A stretch of DNA of 64,000 nt from Martinezella calliandrae (GCF_030272695.1 NZ_JARFYN010000023.1:29149-93148); one strand, 5' to 3'; shown: positions 37,173 through 46,844, numbered from the stretch's first letter. Notes: generated from the sequence alone by a model not told the origin. Numbers and translations: made by a program.

Positions 37173-37409
37173 CTAGCGAAGCAGTTTAATTTTCGTCCCA
37201 GGGGGCCGTTTCAGCAGTTCTGACGCCTCAACATCTAAAGCTATCGCCAGGCGATCGACAACATCGATGCTTGCATTATAAACTCTGCGCTCAAGAGAAC
37301 TGATATAAGTACGATCGAGACCTGCCCGAAACGCAAGCTCTTCTTGCGACAGGCCCTTGGCTTGACGCGCAGCTTTCAGATTCCGTGCAAACACCTCTCG
37401 AATCTCCAT
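37173..37409 (-). CDS. XRE-family transcriptional regulator
   Basis: A 78-residue single-domain Cro/CI repressor. The five-helix HTH reads 'FARNLKAARQAKGLSQEELA' and 'FRAGLDRTYISSLERRVYNA', followed by 'IDVVDRLAIALDVEASELL'. It is short but complete for this family. It lies between the transfer operon traAFBH and traM, and is divergent from traM with 250 bp between. A regulatory link to transfer is possible but nothing in the sequence proves it. Confidence 0.85.
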   Translation of the reverse strand: MEIREVFARNLKAARQAKGLSQEELAFRAGLDRTYISSLERRVYNASIDVVDRLAIALDVEASELLKRPPGTKIKLLR

Positions 37410-37662
37410 GATGAAGAGAGCAGCGGCTTGCAGAGTATTTCACCACGGAGTATTCTCCACAATTGTTAATCTGGATATGGAATCTACATATAGAATCAGT
37501 GTGATGCGGCGTTTGCTGATACTTTCTTCGTGCGAGCAACGAAGTGTCGACGATTTTTGGTACCATCTTGCTGAGCTATGGGATCTATTTTGTAATGCGT
37601 ATATACGATGCCGAAAGGTCTCGGTCCTCGGCGGGTCGTGAATGAGGTCAGAGGAGAGGTGG

Positions 37663-37977
37663 ATGGACAACGAGGTCTCATTCGGGACTAGTGGCGAAAG
37701 AGCGTCTCGTTATAGAGCGATGCGAGAATCCGATTTGAAAGCGCTAGCAATTTCTGCGATCCGCGAACACCGCCGACTTCTAGCCGCGGATGAAGCTGTC
37801 TACGAAGAGTGGACGCTTGCAGCCGCCAACGCCTCAATTTCCAGCGATGTGCTCAAACGCCTGCAGGATGAGTATGTCGAACGTCAAAAGAAGTCAGAAG
37901 CGCAGCAGGAAGAACTCTCGGAAATCATCGATGTGCTTGGTTATATTCCTGATGTGCCCTCAGAGGACGACGAATGA
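37663..37977 (+). CDS. traM: TraM, antiactivator of TraR
   Basis: A 104-residue all-helical protein with 'LKALAISAIREHRRLLAADE' near 24-43 and the C-terminal 'ELSEIIDVLGYIPDVP', matching TraM of Ti and rhizobial plasmids. TraM binds TraR and blocks DNA binding until enough acyl-homoserine lactone has accumulated. I chose the ATG at 37663 because GAGGAGAGGTGG lies right before it; an ATG at 37642 is in frame without a site. Convergent with traR, with 3 bp between the stops. Confidence 0.88.
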   Translation: MDNEVSFGTSGERASRYRAMRESDLKALAISAIREHRRLLAADEAVYEEWTLAAANASISSDVLKRLQDEYVERQKKSEAQQEELSEIIDVLGYIPDVPSEDDE

Positions 37978-37980
37978 TGG

Positions 37981-38685
37981 TTAGACCATACCGCGGTCCT
38001 TCGCGATTGCCACGAGTTGCGGGATCGTCGCGGCATTCAGCTTCTTGCGTGCGCTATCGAAATAGTGCTGCACTGTTCTTGGGGTAATTCCCATTAAAAC
38101 AGCAATCTCCCACGCTTTCTTGCCCTTTGCCGCCCACGTAAGACACATTGCTTCCCTTGGCGAAAGGAGCCGGCTAGGTGCGACGATCGTCGAAGCAGCT
38201 ATGATCTTCAGGCGATAGTGAATTGCCAAGACCGCCTGCAGCGGGCTTACTTGCTTTTGACATTTTGAAATATCAGCTTTGTTCCCGGAGGAAGCAAATG
38301 TCAGCATAATGGTTGAGCCGAAACTGCCTTGAACGGGAACTGTCACACCACTGCGAATACCATGTTCGCCCGCTTCATCACGAAAACGCTTGAACTCAGA
38401 AGTTCCGCGAGACGGCCAGTCATCGATCGTCCAGGAAAACATCTCCATCCGGCGTTTGGCTTCCGTAACTACCGGATCAACCCGAGAATATTGGTTGCGT
38501 AGGTAAATTTTCTGCCATTTCTCGGGATAAGAACTGAGTACGCGGGCTCCGAGGCCTTCCGTTTGCATGTATGCAAAGAATTCAAATCCACACGAATGAA
38601 CGAAACCTTTGAGTCCGCGTTTTATCATCCGTTCATCGTATGAGGCTTCAACCATGTCGATGAGAGCGCTTAAGGCTGGATCCAC
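37981..38685 (-). CDS. traR: TraR, LuxR-type quorum-sensing activator
   Basis: A 234-residue regulator. The N-terminal autoinducer-binding domain (about 15-160) has 'EKWQKIYLRNQYSRVDPVV' with the conserved Trp, Tyr, Asp and Pro. The C-terminal LuxR/FixJ HTH has 'LSPREAMCLTWAAKGKKAWE' and 'IAVLMGITPRTVQHY'. With the TraI product it should activate tra, trb and rep promoters. The start is GTG at 38685 preceded by GGAGACAGGTCT. It lies 158 bp after trbI on the same strand, so it may be read from its own promoter and by read-through from the trb operon, giving positive feedback. Confidence 0.92.
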   Translation of the reverse strand: MDPALSALIDMVEASYDERMIKRGLKGFVHSCGFEFFAYMQTEGLGARVLSSYPEKWQKIYLRNQYSRVDPVVTEAKRRMEMFSWTIDDWPSRGTSEFKRFRDEAGEHGIRSGVTVPVQGSFGSTIMLTFASSGNKADISKCQKQVSPLQAVLAIHYRLKIIAASTIVAPSRLLSPREAMCLTWAAKGKKAWEIAVLMGITPRTVQHYFDSARKKLNAATIPQLVAIAKDRGMV

Positions 38686-38843
38686 AGACCTGTCTCCTTT
38701 CTTTTGAAGCGAAGGCGCCCCCGCTCCTTCGAGGGTGATACAGATCTGCGGCCGTCAGCGCAAACATCTATTCACCTCTCTCGTGCATTCAAAACCTTCT
38801 GACTAAGAGATCATGTTAAATGAAAGATTTTTCTGATGCGGTC

Positions 38844-40160
38844 TCAGCGACTGCGGTACGCGGAGGGGAAGACGATATCCTGATCGACCAAGACATTGAA
38901 GTCGTATCCCGGCCTGATCCAGATTGTCGGCTGAACATTCAGGTTCTTCGAGATCGTTTGTTCCGCGACGCGACCGAAGCTTTCCGCGAAATTTCGCCTA
39001 GCGGTATCGGACGCGGTGTCCTGGGTGGCAAGCGTCGTGCTTTCAGGCATCGATATGTCGATGCCGGTTCCGATTAGCGCGACGAGTGCTGCCGAATTCC
39101 ACGTGCGCCAGAGATGCCGATCGACCTTATCCTTGAAACCCCCAAAGCCTTCGGCATCTATTCCAGCCATGCCGCCGATCTGCAGCGTCGAGCCATTCGG
39201 AAAAATCAGGTCGGTCCAGACGACGAGAACCCTTTCCTGGCCGAAAGAAACCTTGGAATCATAGCGGCCGAACAACTTGGCCCCCTGCGGGATCAGGAGC
39301 CGGTAGCCAGTGGCGCTGTCATAGACATTCTGGCTGACCTGCGCGGTGATCCGGCCCGGAAGGTCTGAGTTGAGGCCTGTGATCAACGTGGCTGGAATGA
39401 CCGAGCCGCGCTTCAGCTCATACAGCGACTTTTGGGGCACGACCTTGTTCGGCAAATAGCCGAGATTCTTGAAATCCTGATTAAAGAAGTCCTGCTTCGA
39501 ACTCTGTGCATTAGGGTCGACGTTCTGACCAAGGAGCCCGGATTTCACTGCGGCTGAGTAGAGATCCGAGGCATTATTAGCCGTCGTCGTTATGTTCTGC
39601 CGCTCTGCGTCTGTGGAATTGTTCGCGCTCTTTTCGACATCGGAAATGTTCACCTTCAGCGGGGAGTCCAGCGCCGTTGCCCGCGCCTGCAGGCGGGCCA
39701 TCCGCTGGCGCTGGGCTTCGCGAATATATTGTTCATCCTGCTCTCGCTTCAGGCGGGCTTTCCATTCCTCTTCCGATTCGAGATTGGAACGCCGCTCCTC
39801 CTTCGCCGTGGATAGGTGGTCGACAACCGGGGACTGCTTCTCGATCTTTTGCTCGACGGTTGGTGTTGGCTGGAATGCCTCGCGCTCAGCCGGTTCGCCG
39901 ATGATGCCGTCGGTGATGCCGCGCTTAAGCTGATCGCCGAAGTTCGTCGCCGGTGTACTCAAGGTGCTGTCGATATCGTTGCTCCAGTTGAAGGGTAGTC
40001 CTCGCCACGATATGCCGCCTACGACCACGCCAAGGAAAAGCGCGATGAGGACGATGGCGGTGATAATTGGCAGCCGATTGAGGCGGCGCATGCCTTTCTG
40101 ATCGTCGGCTTGCTTTGACACGCCCAGCTGGAGCGATTGGACCATACCCCCCTCCCTCAA
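38844..40160 (-). CDS. trbI: TrbI (VirB10-like) mating-channel protein
   Basis: A 438-residue VirB10/TrbI homologue. One transmembrane helix spans about residues 27-48 (RLPIITAIVLIALFLGVVVG), then a proline- and charge-rich periplasmic linker with a coiled coil ('EEEWKARLKREQDEQYIREA'). The conserved beta-barrel domain follows: 'LYELKRGSVIPATLITGLNS' near 245 and 'LIPQGAKLFGRYDSKV' near 290. It links the inner-membrane complex to the outer-membrane pore. Last gene of the trb operon; overlaps trbH by 4 bp. Confidence 0.93.
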   Translation of the reverse strand: MREGGMVQSLQLGVSKQADDQKGMRRLNRLPIITAIVLIALFLGVVVGGISWRGLPFNWSNDIDSTLSTPATNFGDQLKRGITDGIIGEPAEREAFQPTPTVEQKIEKQSPVVDHLSTAKEERRSNLESEEEWKARLKREQDEQYIREAQRQRMARLQARATALDSPLKVNISDVEKSANNSTDAERQNITTTANNASDLYSAAVKSGLLGQNVDPNAQSSKQDFFNQDFKNLGYLPNKVVPQKSLYELKRGSVIPATLITGLNSDLPGRITAQVSQNVYDSATGYRLLIPQGAKLFGRYDSKVSFGQERVLVVWTDLIFPNGSTLQIGGMAGIDAEGFGGFKDKVDRHLWRTWNSAALVALIGTGIDISMPESTTLATQDTASDTARRNFAESFGRVAEQTISKNLNVQPTIWIRPGYDFNVLVDQDIVFPSAYRSR

Positions 40161-40594
40161 TTACGCTGCATGATGGAAAGCGGACTTGCCGGCGTCACGC
40201 CGGCTGCCGTTGCCGTGTATGCGCGGCCAAGGGCGATGAACGGTGTTGACAGCCGCGCGAGCACCTGACCGCCAACGCCATCGATCGAGTAAGCGAGCTC
40301 GACCGGGTTCGCGTCCTTTCCAACTTTGCCGTCGGTGAGGACGGTGTAGCCAACGTCCTTTAGTGCTGCCTGGAGTGACGTCGCAAAATTCGACGTATCT
40401 TTTTCCATCTTGATTGTCGTCGATTTTGCGGGGCCGATCTGCTCGGCGAGCCGGCTTGCCATATCGCTGGCGATGGCACTTGCGGCAGGCCCGGAGACCG
40501 ACGCGGCGTTTGAGTTGGGGGCCAACCTATCCTCGACCGTTTGGCATCCGGTGAGAAAGGCCGCGGCTATGAAAACGACGAGACGCTTCCACAT
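40157..40594 (-). CDS. trbH: TrbH lipoprotein
   Basis: A 145-residue protein with a lipoprotein signal peptide and lipobox ending in Cys-17 ('VVFIAAAFLTGCQTVED'). It is the small TrbH of the trb operon, placed between trbG and trbI as in Ti plasmids, and likely a VirB7-like stabiliser of the outer-membrane complex. It overlaps trbI by 4 bp and follows trbG by 3 bp. Confidence 0.88.
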   Translation of the reverse strand: MWKRLVVFIAAAFLTGCQTVEDRLAPNSNAASVSGPAASAIASDMASRLAEQIGPAKSTTIKMEKDTSNFATSLQAALKDVGYTVLTDGKVGKDANPVELAYSIDGVGGQVLARLSTPFIALGRAYTATAAGVTPASPLSIMQRN

Positions 40595-40597
40595 CGT

Positions 40598-41416
40598 TCA
40601 GCCTCCCCGCCGAATGGTGATCTTCTGCTGGCTCCAGCCGACGCCGGAGACGAGGATCGCCTTATCGACCGCATAGTCGACGATCATCATGTCGTTCTTC
40701 ATCCGGTAATTGACTATGCGGTTCTGGCCGCCGCTGATAACGAACAGCACCGGTGCATCCTGGCTGGAAATCGACTTCGAGAACTGAATGTAGGTTTTCA
40801 CGCCATCCGAGTAGACCCGCTTCGGCTTCCAGGGTGCGCTCCCGCTCACCGAGTAGGAGAAGTTCAGCTTGTCGGGCGCCGAGCCAGGGATGCCGCCGGT
40901 CTCAACCTGTGAATTGACATCGGCGAGCTTGGTCGAGACATCCTCAGGGTATTCGAAACCGACGCGTGCCATGTATTGACTCGGATGAGACTTGAGCTGG
41001 ATGTGATAGGTGCGCCGCGACGTCGTGACCACCATCGAGGTGACGAGACCTGCTTCCGACGGCTTGACGATCAGATGGATCGCTTGACCGCTGATGGCGC
41101 CCGAGGTCGCGGGCTCCACCTTCCAGCGAACAGTGTCGCCAACGAGAACATCGCGGACGATCTCGCCGCCCTGGAGTTCGATATCGCAGACCTGCAGGGG
41201 CGAGCAGACGACGGATGGCTGGGTTTCGCCGAAGAGAAAGGTGACCTTGCCATCGGCGCCGGCCGTCACCAGTCCGGCCGCGCCGCGCCATCTCCCAGAA
41301 ATGTTCGTGCCCTTCACCTCATTCGTCGTCATGTTCTGCGTTTGCGCCTGCGCGCCGCTTGCAAAGATGAGTCCCGCCAGGCAGCCGGCGGCTGCGATTG
41401 ATCCTATTCTGTGCAT
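40598..41416 (-). CDS. trbG: TrbG (VirB9-like) outer-membrane channel protein
   Basis: A 272-residue VirB9 family protein with a signal peptide (residues 1-24, cleavage after 'SGAQA') and the VirB9 C-terminal domain 'PKRVYSDGVKTYIQFSKSIS' near 205-224, then 'VNYRMKNDMMIVDYAVDKAI'. It forms the outer-membrane part of the channel with TrbH and TrbI. Position between trbF and trbH is standard. Confidence 0.93.
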   Translation of the reverse strand: MHRIGSIAAAGCLAGLIFASGAQAQTQNMTTNEVKGTNISGRWRGAAGLVTAGADGKVTFLFGETQPSVVCSPLQVCDIELQGGEIVRDVLVGDTVRWKVEPATSGAISGQAIHLIVKPSEAGLVTSMVVTTSRRTYHIQLKSHPSQYMARVGFEYPEDVSTKLADVNSQVETGGIPGSAPDKLNFSYSVSGSAPWKPKRVYSDGVKTYIQFSKSISSQDAPVLFVISGGQNRIVNYRMKNDMMIVDYAVDKAILVSGVGWSQQKITIRRGG

Positions 41417-41433
41417 CGAGAAATCTCCCGCTC

Positions 41434-42096
41434 TTAAAGCTGTGCCGTCCAGTCGAAATCCCGGACATAAAGACCGATAGGATTGAGGCGAATAGTCGCC
41501 TCGTCCTGCGGCGCGGTGAGCGTCACCGTTGCGATTCCGCGAAACCGGCGCGTGCCAGTCTCCTTCCCCTTTCGGTCCCGCTCGTATTCGGTCCAGTCGA
41601 TCTGATAGGTCTGGTTTGAGAGCGCCACGATGTTGTTGACCTCAATGGCGACCGTCGACGACTTGGCCTTCTCGAACGGCGAATTGGTTCGAAACCAGTC
41701 GTTGATCTTCTGGGTCGAGGGATCGGATGTTCGCAGAAGCGCATAAGTTCGATCGATGTATTGCTTCTGCACCAATGCATCAGGCGTAATGCTGCGGAAG
41801 CTGGTCACGAAGTTACCGAGGGTGGCCCGTACCACCCGCACATCCGCATATTCGATCTGCTCGGGAAACCCTGATGTGACCGACGTGCCGAGCTTGTCGA
41901 CCTGGACGATATAGGGCACCAGTTTCACCTCAGTGCTCAAATAGATCGAGTACCCGAAGCCGATCACGGCCATGGTTAAACCGAGGATGCCGACGATGCG
42001 CCATGCGGCGGCGGCCTGCACATAGGAGCCGTATCGCTCGCTCCATTCCTGGCGTGCGGCAAGATACGGGTTTTCGGGGGCGCGGTTCGCTGCCAT
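41434..42096 (-). CDS. trbF: TrbF (VirB8-like) assembly protein
   Basis: A 220-residue bitopic protein. One transmembrane helix lies at about 34-54 ('RIVGILGLTMAVIGFGYSIY'), followed by a VirB8-type periplasmic NTF2-like domain ending 'NPIGLYVRDFDWTAQL'. It nucleates assembly of the inner-membrane complex. 24 bp after trbL. Confidence 0.93.
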   Translation of the reverse strand: MAANRAPENPYLAARQEWSERYGSYVQAAAAWRIVGILGLTMAVIGFGYSIYLSTEVKLVPYIVQVDKLGTSVTSGFPEQIEYADVRVVRATLGNFVTSFRSITPDALVQKQYIDRTYALLRTSDPSTQKINDWFRTNSPFEKAKSSTVAIEVNNIVALSNQTYQIDWTEYERDRKGKETGTRRFRGIATVTLTAPQDEATIRLNPIGLYVRDFDWTAQL

Positions 42097-42120
42097 CGAT
42101 CGATCACTTTCTGATTGCTG

Positions 42121-43299
42121 TTAGTCTTTGCGTTCGGGAGGTGGTTTTGGCCCGCTGTGACCGTTGCGACCCTGGTCCAGCTTGGCGTTGGCTAGGCCGA
42201 GGATCGATCCGGCATAGGCTCCGGGAGAACCGATCGCCTTTTCCTTGGCCGCAGCGCCTGCGGCCTTCCCAGCGGACCAGATGCCTGCGCCAAGACCTCG
42301 AAGCATTGCACCTGAGACGGATGTCCCTGCAGTACGTGAGCTTTGAGCGGCCGCGAATCCCGCGCCAGCAGCACCAGCCGCGAGAAAACCCGCACCTGTG
42401 GCAAAGGATGCGGCCTGACCACCGTGTCTGATCGCTTCCATCCCGCCCGAGACGGACGAACCCTGCACGACGCCCTGCATGATGTTCGGAACGTAGATCG
42501 CGATGATGAAGACGACGACGGCAATGCCGGCGATCGCGAGCGCGGTCTGGAACTGGTCGCCAATATCAGGTTCGTTTGCCAATCCGATCAGCACCTCCGA
42601 CCCGATACGCGAGATCATGACAAGCGCCATGAGCTTCATTCCGACCGAAAAGGCGTAGATCAGATATCGGATTGCGAAGTCCTTAGTATAGGACGAACCA
42701 CCCAGACCGAGCATGACCATGCCGGCAAGCAGGCCGATATACATCTCGACCATGACGGAAACGAAAATCGCCGCAACGAGTGAGAACGAGATAACGACAA
42801 CGACCATGGCAAAAGCAGCCGAGATCGCCAGAGCATTGTCCTCGAAAAGACCGAACTGTATCTTTTCCGACATCTTCGCAGCGACAGCGAGGCCGGCATT
42901 GAAGACGTCCGCTGGGGAAGCCGTGCCGCCTCCGGCGCCAATCTGAAACAGGCTGTCGACCACCGCCTTCGCGAAGGTCGGCCCCTGTGCCAAAACGAAG
43001 GCGAAAAAACCGACGAATATTATTCGCCTGACAAGCTCGGCAAACCAACTGTCGAGCGATGCGGCTTGCAGCGCGAGCCAGACGGCCGCGATGCCAATCT
43101 CGATCGTCGCGAGGATCCAGAATAGGGATTTCGCGGCGTCCATGACAGTAGTTTCCCATCCCTTTGCGGCTGTGGTGATCTGGCTCTGTAATGAGGTCAG
43201 CACTGAACCTTCTTGGGCGAGGGCTGGCTGTGCTGCCAGCAGGCAGAAGATGGCAAGGAGCATCGCGGTCCAGAGCCGCCAGAGCGATATCGCTGTCAT
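42121..43299 (-). CDS. trbL: TrbL (VirB6-like) membrane channel protein
   Basis: A 392-residue polytopic inner-membrane protein. A signal-like N-terminus (to about 29, 'LLAAQPALAQ') and five to six hydrophobic segments lie between residues 55 and 260, then an alanine/glycine-rich C-terminal tail. It is the VirB6/TrbL family component that contacts the DNA substrate in the membrane. It starts only 4 bp after the trbJ stop, so there is no room for the usual trbK between them. Confidence 0.92.
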   Translation of the reverse strand: MTAISLWRLWTAMLLAIFCLLAAQPALAQEGSVLTSLQSQITTAAKGWETTVMDAAKSLFWILATIEIGIAAVWLALQAASLDSWFAELVRRIIFVGFFAFVLAQGPTFAKAVVDSLFQIGAGGGTASPADVFNAGLAVAAKMSEKIQFGLFEDNALAISAAFAMVVVVISFSLVAAIFVSVMVEMYIGLLAGMVMLGLGGSSYTKDFAIRYLIYAFSVGMKLMALVMISRIGSEVLIGLANEPDIGDQFQTALAIAGIAVVVFIIAIYVPNIMQGVVQGSSVSGGMEAIRHGGQAASFATGAGFLAAGAAGAGFAAAQSSRTAGTSVSGAMLRGLGAGIWSAGKAAGAAAKEKAIGSPGAYAGSILGLANAKLDQGRNGHSGPKPPPERKD

Positions 43300-43303
43300 G
43301 TGT

Positions 43304-44107
43304 TCACCACTCGACCTTCATCTTTTCGCCGCCGGAGGTGGGAGGGGCAGTCCCGCTGAAGAATTTCTCACGCCTCGCCTGCGCAAGGTCCCTGTCGGTC
43401 TGCTCGTTTTGAAGCCAGGTTCCCATCATGGTCATTTGCTGTGAGACAAGACCGCGGAGCTTCTGCATTTGCGCGACCTGTTGCGCAGCGATCTGGTGTC
43501 CCACTTGCAACGCCTTCATCTGCCCGTCGGCGGCCTCAGACATCGATCGCAGCGAGGACATCGTGCCTTCCTCACTGTCGAACTGCTCGGCAGTTAGGCT
43601 CGCCGCCTTCAGCGTGCTGGCGATCGTGTCCCGGTTGGTATCTGACCAGGACTGATAAGTAGTCGAAAAAGAAGCATTGTTTGGCAGGGTGGTCTTGAGG
43701 CTTGAGTAGCTCTGGAAACGCTGCTGCAGCACATCATCGGCATTGCCCATCGAAAACGAGATGCTCTGCCCCTGATCCACGATGCTGCGCAATTGATTGA
43801 GGTCGCTTTCGACCCGCCCCCACATATGTGACGGGAGAGTGGCGGTGTTCTGAAGCAGATTTTGATAGATATTCAGCTGCGTCTCGATCTGTTGGGCGAG
43901 CTGGCTGATCTGGGTGAGCTGGTTCTGAATTTGCTCGCCGGACTTTCCAACCAACGCAACCAACTCGCCATTATTGAGGACTTGCGTCCACTCGGTCGCA
44001 GCACCCGTGGCGGTTCCGGCTTCTGCGGGAATGACGGCGCCGACCGTCAACGCGACTGCCGCCAAACCAGCGAGCAATCTATTCGAAGTTGAGTAACGAC
44101 GCGGCAT
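43304..44107 (-). CDS. trbJ: TrbJ (VirB5-like) protein
   Basis: A 267-residue periplasmic or pilus-tip protein: signal peptide to about residue 30 ('VGAVIPAEAG'), then long helices ('QNQLTQISQLAQQIETQLNI', 'QVAQMQKLRGLVSQQMTMMG') typical of VirB5/TrbJ. It overlaps the end of trbE by 29 bp, indicating translational coupling. Confidence 0.92.
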   Translation of the reverse strand: MPRRYSTSNRLLAGLAAVALTVGAVIPAEAGTATGAATEWTQVLNNGELVALVGKSGEQIQNQLTQISQLAQQIETQLNIYQNLLQNTATLPSHMWGRVESDLNQLRSIVDQGQSISFSMGNADDVLQQRFQSYSSLKTTLPNNASFSTTYQSWSDTNRDTIASTLKAASLTAEQFDSEEGTMSSLRSMSEAADGQMKALQVGHQIAAQQVAQMQKLRGLVSQQMTMMGTWLQNEQTDRDLAQARREKFFSGTAPPTSGGEKMKVEW

Positions 44108-46535
44108 CGTGAACTCCTCTCATTTGAAGCCAGTGTAGCGGCCAGTCCCGGCCATGTTCGGAACGGAGCGTGCGGATGCGCTTGAGGTCGTGCTTGCCAG
44201 AGGCACCGATGAAACTGAGTGCTACGGGCCCGAGCGCCATGTCGAACAGCCGCCGGCCTTCGGGCGTGACGACGTAATATTCGCGCTTGGGGATTGAGTT
44301 CGAGACGATCTCGATCTGCCGCTGATTGAAGCCGATCCGTTCATAGAATTCCCGCGTCCCAGGCTCCCGAGCGGCGCCATTTGGTAGACAAATCTTCGTC
44401 GGACAGGATTCCTTGAGCACATCAATGATTCCGGACCGCTCGGCGTCCGAAATGGATTGCGTGGCGAGCACGACGGCGCAGTTGGCCTTGCGAAGCACTT
44501 TGAGCCATTCTCGGATCTTGCTGCGGAACACCGGATGACCCAACATCAACCAGGCCTCATCTAACACGATCAGGCTCGGCGAGCCGTCGAGACGTTTCTC
44601 GATCCGCCGGAACAGATAGGTGAGCACCGGCACGAGATTGCGCTCGCCCATATTCATGAGCTGCTCGATCTCGAAAGTCTGGAAGGCGCCGAGCGAGAGA
44701 CCATCCTCCTCGGCATCCAGAAGCTGGCCCATGGGACCGTCGACCGTGTAGTGATAGAGCGCGTCCTTGATCTCGCGCATCTGCACGCCGCTGACGAAGT
44801 CCGAGAGCGACCGGCCGGGCGCGCTCGCCATCAAGCTGATCTGGCGCGAGATGGCGTTGCGATGATCCGGGGTGATGGTGACGCCCTGCAGGGCGACCAG
44901 CATTTCGATCCATTCCGCGGCCCATGCACGATCAACATCGCCGGAGAGATCTAACAATGGGCAGAAGGCCAGTGCCTTCCCCTCCTCCTGCACATCGCCC
45001 CCGATCTCGTAGTGATCGCCGCCGGTGGCGAGCGTCAGAGGCAGAAGAGAGTTTCCCTTGTCGAAGGCAAAGATCTGGGCTTGGTCATAGCGGCGGAACT
45101 GCGCGGCGATCAGTGCCAGAAGTGTCGACTTCCCCGAACCGGTCGGTCCGAAGATCAGCGTGTGACCGACGTCGTCGACATGGAGGTTGAGCCGGAACGA
45201 CGTCGACCCGCTCGCCACCTGCATCAGCGGCGGAGAGTTCGGCGGGTAGAATGGGCACGGCGCCACCGGGTTGCCCGACCATACGGAATTGAGAGGGACC
45301 AAGTCCGCAAGATTACTGGTATTGATCAATGGTTCCCGAATGTTGCAATACCAGTTGCCCGGTAGGCTGCCGAGATAGGCGTCGGTGGCGTTGAGGGTTT
45401 CGATCCGAGCTCCGAATCCTTCCGCCTGGATCAGCCGGCGGATTGCCTCTGCCTTTTCCTGCAGTGCCTCCCGATCGTGATCAAACAGGACGATAACGGG
45501 GGTGTAGTAGCCGTAGGCAACGAGCTGCGAGGAGGCTTGCGCGATGGCATCTTCAGTCTCGGCCACCATGGTCATGGCGTCCTGATCAACCGAACGGCTC
45601 TGCGTTTGGAACAACTGGTCGAAGAACGGCCGCACTTTTTGCTGCCACTTCTTGCGGGTGCGTTCGAGTTTCTGCCGTGCCTCTTCCGCGTCGAGAAAAA
45701 TGAACCGGGATGACCAGCGATAGGTTAGCGGCATCAGATCGAGGCTGTTGAGGATCCCCGGCCAGCTCTCTGCCGGCAGCCCATCGATCGCTATGACGCC
45801 GAGGAAGCGGCTTTCAACCTTCGGCGTCAACCCGTGCTCCAGTTCAGCCGTGGCTATCCAGTCAAGATACATCGGAGCCTCGGGCAGCCGGATCGGGTGG
45901 TTCTCGCCGGTGATGCAGAAGCGAACAAACTGCAGCAGTTCGTCATAACGAGCGACCCGCTCTCCTCCCCTCTCGACAGTCTCCCGCGTTCCCATTCGAC
46001 GGATCGAAAGCGTGTTGGCAAAATACTGCTCGATCTCGCGGACAGCGTTCTTGAAGATGAAGAGCACCGTATCCGCATAGGTCTTCTTGCGGCTCTCCTC
46101 GTCCGAATAGATGTATTTGCTGAGCGCCGTCTTTTTGGATTCGAGCGGGCGGTAGGTGAGAACGAGCGCGTGCTTGCTCTCGAAATGTCCGTGTTCGCGC
46201 GCGAAATGCGCCCGCCGCTCAGCATCGATTGCGCGCGTGACGGCATCAGGGAAGTGGCAATCTTCATCCGACGGATAGTCGAATGTCGGAATGCGAACGG
46301 CTTCGACCTGGATTATCCAGCCGGACCCGAGCCGCGACAGGACTGTATTGATCTGCCGCGACAGTTCGTTGCGCTCGAGGTCCGTCGCGCTTTCGCGGTC
46401 CGGCCCGGCAAAATACCAGCCGGCCATCAGGCTTCCGTCTTTCAACAGAAGAACACCATTGTCGATGAGGCCGGCATAGGGGACGAGATCCGCAAAGGAC
46501 GGGCCGGTGTTCCTGAAGTGTTTGAGAGCGACCAT
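44079..46535 (-). CDS. trbE: TrbE (VirB4-like) ATPase
   Basis: An 818-residue VirB4/CagE family ATPase that powers channel and pilus assembly. The N-terminal CagE domain spans about 1-400, then Walker A 'LIFGPTGSGKSTLLALIAAQ' near 458-477, Walker B 'LIVLDEAWLMLG' near 650 and 'AVVLATQSISDAERSG' near 690. Length equals the family norm. It follows trbD by 9 bp. Confidence 0.95.
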   Translation of the reverse strand: MVALKHFRNTGPSFADLVPYAGLIDNGVLLLKDGSLMAGWYFAGPDRESATDLERNELSRQINTVLSRLGSGWIIQVEAVRIPTFDYPSDEDCHFPDAVTRAIDAERRAHFAREHGHFESKHALVLTYRPLESKKTALSKYIYSDEESRKKTYADTVLFIFKNAVREIEQYFANTLSIRRMGTRETVERGGERVARYDELLQFVRFCITGENHPIRLPEAPMYLDWIATAELEHGLTPKVESRFLGVIAIDGLPAESWPGILNSLDLMPLTYRWSSRFIFLDAEEARQKLERTRKKWQQKVRPFFDQLFQTQSRSVDQDAMTMVAETEDAIAQASSQLVAYGYYTPVIVLFDHDREALQEKAEAIRRLIQAEGFGARIETLNATDAYLGSLPGNWYCNIREPLINTSNLADLVPLNSVWSGNPVAPCPFYPPNSPPLMQVASGSTSFRLNLHVDDVGHTLIFGPTGSGKSTLLALIAAQFRRYDQAQIFAFDKGNSLLPLTLATGGDHYEIGGDVQEEGKALAFCPLLDLSGDVDRAWAAEWIEMLVALQGVTITPDHRNAISRQISLMASAPGRSLSDFVSGVQMREIKDALYHYTVDGPMGQLLDAEEDGLSLGAFQTFEIEQLMNMGERNLVPVLTYLFRRIEKRLDGSPSLIVLDEAWLMLGHPVFRSKIREWLKVLRKANCAVVLATQSISDAERSGIIDVLKESCPTKICLPNGAAREPGTREFYERIGFNQRQIEIVSNSIPKREYYVVTPEGRRLFDMALGPVALSFIGASGKHDLKRIRTLRSEHGRDWPLHWLQMRGVHDAASLLNFE

Positions 46536-46544
46536 GCCTTCCCC

Positions 46545-46844
46545 TCAATACCGGCGCCACGGCGAGGAGGTCGCCTTGTAGCGATGCTTATAGGAGATAT
46601 GGCGAGCATAGACCTGCCGCATCAGCGGGTCCGCCTTTGCCATCATTCGCAAAAGCCCGACGACGACGACCCAGACGGCAACGCCGAAGAGGACCGAATA
46701 GACTGTCAGCACCACGAAAATGAGGATGACCGCGGCAAGCCCCGTGAGCAGAACCAGTTCCCGGTCCGCGCCCATCAGAAGGTTGGGGCGCGATAGCGCG
46801 CGGTGGATGCGGTTGCGCTGCAGACCGGAGGCGGACTCAGCCAT
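46545..46844 (-). CDS. trbD: TrbD (VirB3-like) membrane protein
   Basis: A 99-residue protein with two adjacent transmembrane helices ('ELVLLTGLAAVILIFVVLTV', 'SVLFGVAVWVVVVGLLRMMA') and a C-terminal 'KADPLMRQVYARHISYK', the VirB3/TrbD signature. It partners TrbE at the inner membrane. Overlaps trbC by 8 bp. Confidence 0.92.
   Translation of the reverse strand: MAESASGLQRNRIHRALSRPNLLMGADRELVLLTGLAAVILIFVVLTVYSVLFGVAVWVVVVGLLRMMAKADPLMRQVYARHISYKHRYKATSSPWRRY

Noticed and set aside
38700..38740. A CGAAGG/CCTTCG hairpin between trbI and traR as terminator
   Set aside because: The stem is only 6 bp and no T-run follows, so it is too weak to call.
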